This document shows positions 59,542 through 64,000 of a stretch of 64,000 nt of DNA, in pieces (the stretch's first letter is position 1; the number at the start of each line of letters is the position of its first letter). A model generated the notes under the pieces. That model searched no databases. It was not told the origin of the DNA and saw only the letters and a list, made by a program, of their open reading frames with translations. Source of the DNA: Tribonema minus (lineage: Eukaryota > Sar > Xanthophyceae > Tribonematales > Tribonemataceae). The position numbers were made by a program, and so were the translations under genes. The stretch lies in assembly GCA_017506865.1 (NCBI GenBank), contig JAFCMP010000514.1, positions 1,736,001 through 1,800,000 of the forward strand, in the 5' to 3' direction.

Positions 59542-61088
59542 ATGGCAGAGCAAGTGCAGCCGCGTCCTCAGTCGCGGCGCGGCTGGAAATACTTCGACTT
59601 TGACAGCAGGTGGCCGGAGGTGTACGCCATCTTCCAAAGCGCTCGCGTGCAGGAAGCGTTGCGGCCCTCGATGGAGGAGTGGTGCAGCGAGGCCGTACCT
59701 GGTAACGGGCCATGGACGCCTGGCTCATCTCTCTGGCGCCTAAGTCGCACGGACTTCTTCTGCTACATCTCCGATGAGGTAAGCGCCGCATCGCTGGACG
59801 CACGACCATGCCGCTGGGACGTGTGATGTGATGCGACCCAAGCGACGGTGATGCGACACGGCACGCCACCGCGTTCTCATTAGCTCAGCCAGAACACGTA
59901 CTGCAGAAGGCACCAGGCAACCTCCGCCAGTGAACAACCACTGTGGCACTGGTTGCTGGCGACGAGGGGTCTGCCACTGCTGCTGCATGCAATGTTTCCT
60001 GCACCGCTGACCACTCTCACGCCCACTTCCTTGCTGCTGCTGCTTGGAGCTTCAACTCTGAGCCTTGGCGCTGATATGGCGTCACACTCTAGCAACTTAG
60101 AACCTGGCATCGGCGGTGTTGCCCACCCATGACGTCCTGACCAGTCATGACCATTTTCATGCTAAGCATGTTGTGCCCGCCATCCATTGCCGCTCGCGCT
60201 CGCACAGGCGGATGAGCTGATAGAAGAGCAGCAGCTGTTCGAGAGGTACAAGGAGATGCGCAAGCGCACGCGCATGCCGGTTCCGGAGGACGAGGACAAG
60301 AAGTCGGAGGCCTACATGGCTCTGCACAAGGAGGTTTACGATGCGCTGTGCCCGAAAGAAGGGCAAGTACAAAGCCATCTCGAGGTGCCAGTTGGCGGCG
60401 TCGTTTGAGTGGTCGTCATTGAGGCACTTTCAGACTGTCAAATGACGTGTAGATTCCGTACAGCGAGCTTAGATACCATCCATCTGGGCTTGTTCGCGCC
60501 CTGAACGATAATTAATAAAAAGTACGCAGCCACCACTGCAAACACCACCGAATCGCATGCCGAGTCTGTCATGTTGACGAGGCAGGGGCGGCATTGCCAT
60601 GCATCGGGTAGCTGTGCACGCCTGATGTGACATGTCAGCACAATTTCTTGCGCCTGGGGACTTCAGAACTTTTTTTTTAGCTGCCTCAAGTCTGTGCAAG
60701 GCCCCTTGTACCGCCGTCACCGCCTGTCGCGGAAAACAGCTTAAGAGCGAGCGCCATCCCACCCCCAGCGCCGCCTCTCTCGCTCCGCCGCAGCTCGCTC
60801 GAGTCCATGGTCCTCGTCGAGGGCGCCAACTTCCTGTCGGAGGCCATGATGGACACGGCGCTGCTGCTCCTTCCTAATGAGGACGTTTTCACGGTGGCGG
60901 GCGCGCTCGGCCACGTCGTCCTGCTGCCGTGCCGCCGCGAGATCTTCGACTTCAGCCGCTACGGCATGTGGAAGCTCATGGGCCGCGCCGCAGACGATTC
61001 GTTGGCACCGGACAGCATCATCGCGGACGTGCCCGTGCCGCTGCTCAATGCGCTGGTGGGTGACGCTCCCGCGGCGCCTGAGCACTGA
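59542..61088 (+). CDS. Unrecognised three-exon protein (about 230 residues)
   Basis: Exon 1 is 59542-59778, starting at MAEQVQPRPQSRRGWKYFDF and ending at a GAG/GTAAGC donor. Exon 2 is 60208-60366 (or to 60390), ADELIEEQQLFERYKEMRKR then MPVPEDEDKK and HKEVYDALCPKE, a charged helical stretch. Exon 3 is 60794-61088, SLESMVLVEGANFLSEAM, LLLLPNEDVFTVAG, REIFDFSRYGMWKLMG, ending APEH and TGA. Exons 1 and 2 join in phase 0. Exon 3 as drawn needs one preceding base, so the 2/3 junction is not phase-consistent; a small intermediate exon or another donor is likely. No known domain, signal peptide or membrane segment was recognised. Exon 3 has an intact same-length inverted copy at 63199-63493, which argues that it is coding. 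The stop codon is embedded in TGAGCGCTGCTGC, the motif also found at splice donors here. Confidence 0.7.
60437..60527 (-). repeat. Dispersed ~90-bp repeat, copy 4
   Basis: The core is on the reverse strand, with an AATTAATAAAAAGTAC tail and a GTGTAGATTCCGTACAGC side. It sits in the intron before the last exon of the 59542 gene. It is the best match to the copy at 31445, in opposite orientation. Confidence 0.6.
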
Positions 61089-61370
61089 GCGCTGCTGCTC
61101 AAGCAATGGCGCCGCTGCTGCCGCTGCCGCCGCCGCTGCTGCCGCCGCCGCCGCTGCTGCTACAGCTGCTGCGGCGCCATGGTGGCGCATGCGCCGCCGC
61201 TTCTGCGACCGCTGCCGCTGCCGCTGCTGCCGCCGCCGCCGCTGCCACGGCCGGTGCGATCGCGGCGCATGCAACGCAGCGCGTGCAACTGCGCTGAGTG
61301 ACTGTTGGGCCCGGTCGCGGAGCGTCGCCGACAGCAGCGCTCAAATGCGCCCGCCAACAGCACCAATTGC
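60715..61370 (+). repeat. Inverted segmental duplication, left arm
   Basis: This arm contains the last exon of the 59542 gene, about 70 bp of its upstream intron and a GCC/GCT-rich tail past the stop, down to GACAGCAGCGCTCAAATGCG. It is matched in reverse complement at 62885-63560. Confidence 0.8.
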
Positions 61371-61537
61371 ACCGAGCGATGCAAAGCTCAACTGTCACGA
61401 CACAATTTCAACCCTCTTTCAAAAACGACCAGACAAAAACTGTGGCAGCCTGCAGTGTGCACAAGTTTAAAAAACATGGAGCTCCATGGTGCCACTACAC
61501 CTGTGGAGCGCAAGCCATCTGCAAGATGCCCACCCCG

Positions 61538-62100
61538 CTGGAAAATCCAGGCGCGCCTCCACTGGCGCTGCTCACAATCTCCACATTTTTGCCCTCCTCC
61601 TCAAGCCTCTGTGTGTTCTCCACTCGCTTTAGTCCGCTCTGTTTGCGCCAATGAAGACACGATTCGACTGTCTGTCATCGTTGTTGGCAGATGATGTGTT
61701 CAAAGGCCTACTACCCTAGCGGTAGGTATGTAGGGCGAAGTTTGCCGCAAATACAATTTTCAGGTTTCTCTGGCAAGTTTCGGCAGGGTTTTGTGGGTGC
61801 TGGTGCCCCTGCGCAGAATGAGATTATTCCGCAGACCTGTTCCGCCAGCGATGCTGCCGCTCTTTTTTCTCTCCAGCATGAGGTGACTGTGGGCGGCCTG
61901 TGGCCTGGCATGGGGCGCCCCCCCCCCCTCCCCCTCTGCGTATCCCCCCATGTCCCAGTGGTTATGAAACTCGTGCGTTGAGCCTGGTGCGCTTTGTCTG
62001 CCTCATGACCGCGTTGCGCTTCCTCGGCACATCATGGCGGTCGTGTTTGCATCTCCGCCAGCATACGCAACGCATGAGCGCCGGCGGCCGCGGCGATGGC
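61538..62100 (+). repeat. Direct segmental duplication, right copy
   Basis: This is the diverged copy of 58657-59240 in the same orientation, carrying TCTGTGTGTTCTCCACTCGC, CTACCCTAGCGGTAGG and GGTTTCTCTGGCAAGTTTCG. The 59542 gene lies between the two copies. Confidence 0.7.
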
Positions 62101-62884
62101 GCAGCTGCCGTCTCGCTGCCTTCGCAGGTGGTTGTCCTTCTTGCAAAGTCACACGCTTCCTGTCGCCTGATGAAAACGGGCGTTATTGAAGCGTCGCCAT
62201 GCTCACAAGGCATCTGCAACCCTCTACGCCCAAGCTGCGGAGGTGAGCCATGTGCTAGCAGAAGCAGGGCAACAGCAGCGCTCAGGCATAACAGATCTGC
62301 GTGTGAGACGACCAGTCATCACCATGTAAGCATTCCGGTTCTGATGGTGCATTGCTACTGCGACCACAGTGCCGGCACACGCAAGTGCTTCATGCAGCTT
62401 CTAGCGGGCGCGGTGCCATACAGGGGGGGGGGGCGCTCGACTCAATGCCTTCACACCCTGCCATTCAGCCTTCACACCCCGGATTCCACACGCGCTTGCG
62501 CTTCATGCCGTCACCACATTCAGAAGGACCCAACCTGGCTTGAACGGCACCCCGATCATCGACACTACAGCATCAGCAGCACGCACTGGCAGCTGCTCTC
62601 GCGCCCAGCTCATGTAACGTGCTGCAGCTGTCTGAGCACATCGCGGAGTGCGTACGCGAGGTCATCAGCGCTCAGCATGCCCCCTATTCCTCTCCCCCTC
62701 CCCCCCCCAGTTTTGTCATGCACGAAGACCACGGGCAGGCACTGTTCGAGTGCACCTGAAGACGCTTGCGCTGGGTTGGACAGATTCGGGGCCCGATGTC
62801 AGCACTCCGCCGTCATCCCGCAGCCTGCCTCATCGCGCGAGCGATGCGCCAGACGAAAACCGCGCCCGCAGCGGCTGCGTCTGC

Positions 62885-63560
62885 TCGTTTTGAGTCGGTC
62901 GCCGGTTCTAGTGCGTTGCAGGGGCGGGCGCACTTGAGCGCTGCTGTCGGCAGCGCTGCACCATGACGCCAGTCTAAGTAGCGCTCTGCAACTGGGGCCC
63001 GACAGTGCCTCAGGACATTCACGTACATTACATTGCATGCGCTGCGATTGCGCTGCATCAGCTGCAGCAGCGGCGGCGGCGGCAGCGGTGCATGCGCTAC
63101 CATCGCGCTGCAGCAGCTGCAGCGGCAGCGCTCGCAGCAGCGGCAGCGGTTGCAGAAGCGGCGGCCCGCGCGCGCCCCTCGCTTGAGCAGCAGCGCGCTC
63201 AGTGCTCAGGCGCCTCCAGAGCGTCGCCCAGCAGCGCATCGAGCAGCGGCGCAGGCACGTCCGCGATGACGCTGTTTGGGGACAGCGAGTCGTCCGCAGC
63301 GCAGCGGTCGAGCTTCCACATGCCGTAGCGGCTGAAGTCGAAGATCTCGCGGCGGCGCGGCAGCAGGACGACGTCGCCGTGCGCGCCCTCAACCGTTGCG
63401 ACAATCTCACCGGGCAGCAGCAGCGCCGCCGTCTCCGCCATCGCCTCAGAGAGGAAGTTGGCGCCCATGACGAGGACCATGGACTCGAGCGAGCTGCACA
63501 GCGGAGCGAGAGGTGGCACTGGGTGGGTGGGAGGGCGGTCTCGTTGTCCGCGACGAAAAT
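62885..63560 (-). repeat. Inverted segmental duplication, right arm
   Basis: Reverse complement of 60715-61370, with the exon at 63493-63199, the same GC-rich tail and the same GACAGCAGCGCTCAAGTGCG end. The arms are about 1.5 kb apart. Confidence 0.8.
63199..63493 (-). CDS. Inverted paralogue of the last exon of the 59542 gene
   Basis: This is 295 bp, the same length as the exon at 60794-61088, with the same CAG/CTCGCTCGAGTCC acceptor and the same APEH-stop ending. It reads SLESMVLVMGANFLSEAMAE, LLLPGEIVATVEGA, REIFDFSRYGMWKLDRC and LLDALLGDALEAPEH. The two copies differ at many residues but no stop or frameshift is present, which suggests selection after duplication. Similarity continues about 70 bp into the upstream intron and about 300 bp into the GC-rich sequence past the stop. 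Any upstream exons would lie right of 63560; none was identified before the window ends, so this is either the 3' end of a partial paralogue or a retained exon without a gene. Confidence 0.6.
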
Positions 63561-63691
63561 TGCCACGCCACGGGGGCAGTACAAAGAGCACGAGGACCAT
63601 GGAGTTGCGAGGGGCAGTAGAGACCGGAGGCAACGGCGAGTGTCAGGTCACCACGTGTGTGCGGGCACGCTACATTAGCATGTTACCGCAG

Positions 63692-63774
63692 GCCTCGACA
63701 GCTACCTCTCATGATGCGCGGCGATGCAACCCCTGCGCTCATCATCAGCAACGGACTCGGCGTGCCCTTCAGCG
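63692..63774 (+). CDS. Possible isolated exon at right edge
   Basis: An ACCGCAG acceptor and an AGCG/GTGCGT donor bracket 83 bp open in one frame that reads PRQLPLMMRGDATPALIISN then GLGVPFSG. The composition looks coding. It is on the plus strand, whereas the neighbouring inverted exon is on the minus strand. No partner exon was identified, so it may begin or belong to a gene extending past the window. Confidence 0.3.
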
Positions 63775-63804
63775 GTGCGTTTTCGGTCGGCGACATTGTA
63801 CTTG

Positions 63805-64000
63805 CTACATATGTAACAATTCTCGCTTAGGGCACGAAAAAAAAAGGAGGGTGGCGGTCCAGCTTAGCGCCGCAAATTTCATGCATGCTGTGGGACGCTT
63901 TGGGAGTTTCTCAGTGTGCTCCGACGTGGCCTTGTACTGTCACTGATTCTTGCTGAAGGGTGCGACAAAGCCCAGATGACGAATGTCCAGCTTGTTGTGT
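63805..64000 (+). repeat. Dispersed ~90-bp repeat, partial copies 5 and 6
   Basis: AATTCTCGCTTAGGGCACGAAAA at about 63820 and GGTGCGACAAAGCCCAGATG at about 63960 are two truncated matches to the dispersed repeat. The second runs off the window edge. Confidence 0.4.

Noticed and set aside
62628..62759. Two exon-like pieces on plus (SEHIAECVRE and FVMHEDHGQALFECT-stop)
   Set aside because: They look coding, but the donor phase of the first does not match the acceptor phase of the second, and no other partner was found.
61900..62937. Long plus-strand open frame of 345 codons
   Set aside because: It starts at GTG, crosses two duplicated blocks with no frame conservation, and is Arg/Cys/Ser-rich with no domain; it is likely chance openness in GC-rich DNA.

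Overview
This is nuclear DNA from a eukaryote. The coding sequence is cut into short exons (about 50 to 330 bp) that join in frame across GT-AG introns, mostly 0.3 to 4 kb long. Interstitial TTAGGG-type telomeric repeats lie in many introns, and there are at least three class II transposon-like elements. No bacterial operon or viral gene block was seen. Large introns, mixed GC content and the gene set suggest a protist, most likely an alga (prasinophyte-, haptophyte- or dinoflagellate-like). This placement is an inference and I cannot name the species. I built the gene models by hand from protein similarity, splice signals and codon phase.

Layout. (A) Minus strand, about 15361 to beyond position 1: a CABLES-like protein ending in a cyclin-type fold; its last exons lie off the left edge. 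(B) Minus strand, 27815 to 17277: a 12-helix-type APC amino acid/polyamine permease, complete except for its first exon. (C) Minus strand, 46838 to about 32910, perhaps to 29172: a modular protein with fibronectin-like, Cys-rich and REJ-like pieces, of unknown function. A probable divergent promoter region (47170-48980) separates C from (D), plus strand 48981-58626: a complete 249-residue syntaxin-6-type Qc-SNARE in six exons. (E) Plus strand, 59542-61088: a three-exon gene of unknown family. Its last exon has an intact inverted copy at 63199-63493. The genes are ordinary single loci (cell-cycle regulation, nutrient transport, surface protein, membrane fusion) and show no sign of working as a cluster.

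The most unusual property is how the introns are built. Around almost every exon, the edge of that exon (the acceptor-side or donor-side 30 to 100 bp) is repeated two to six times inside the adjoining intron. The copies decay with distance and are separated by degenerate TTAGGG arrays, CTTCAA/TTGAAG motifs and a GCAGCAGCGCTCA-type motif. Only one copy per exon keeps a frame and phase that fit its neighbours, so the real exons can be told from their echoes. Two TA-flanked inverted-repeat elements (22279-22832 and 51681-52552), one hAT-like element with an 8-bp target duplication (54913-56813), a 68-bp fold-back (54504-54682) and a dispersed repeat of about 90 bp also sit in introns. The right end (58650-63560) has been reshaped by a direct and an inverted segmental duplication.
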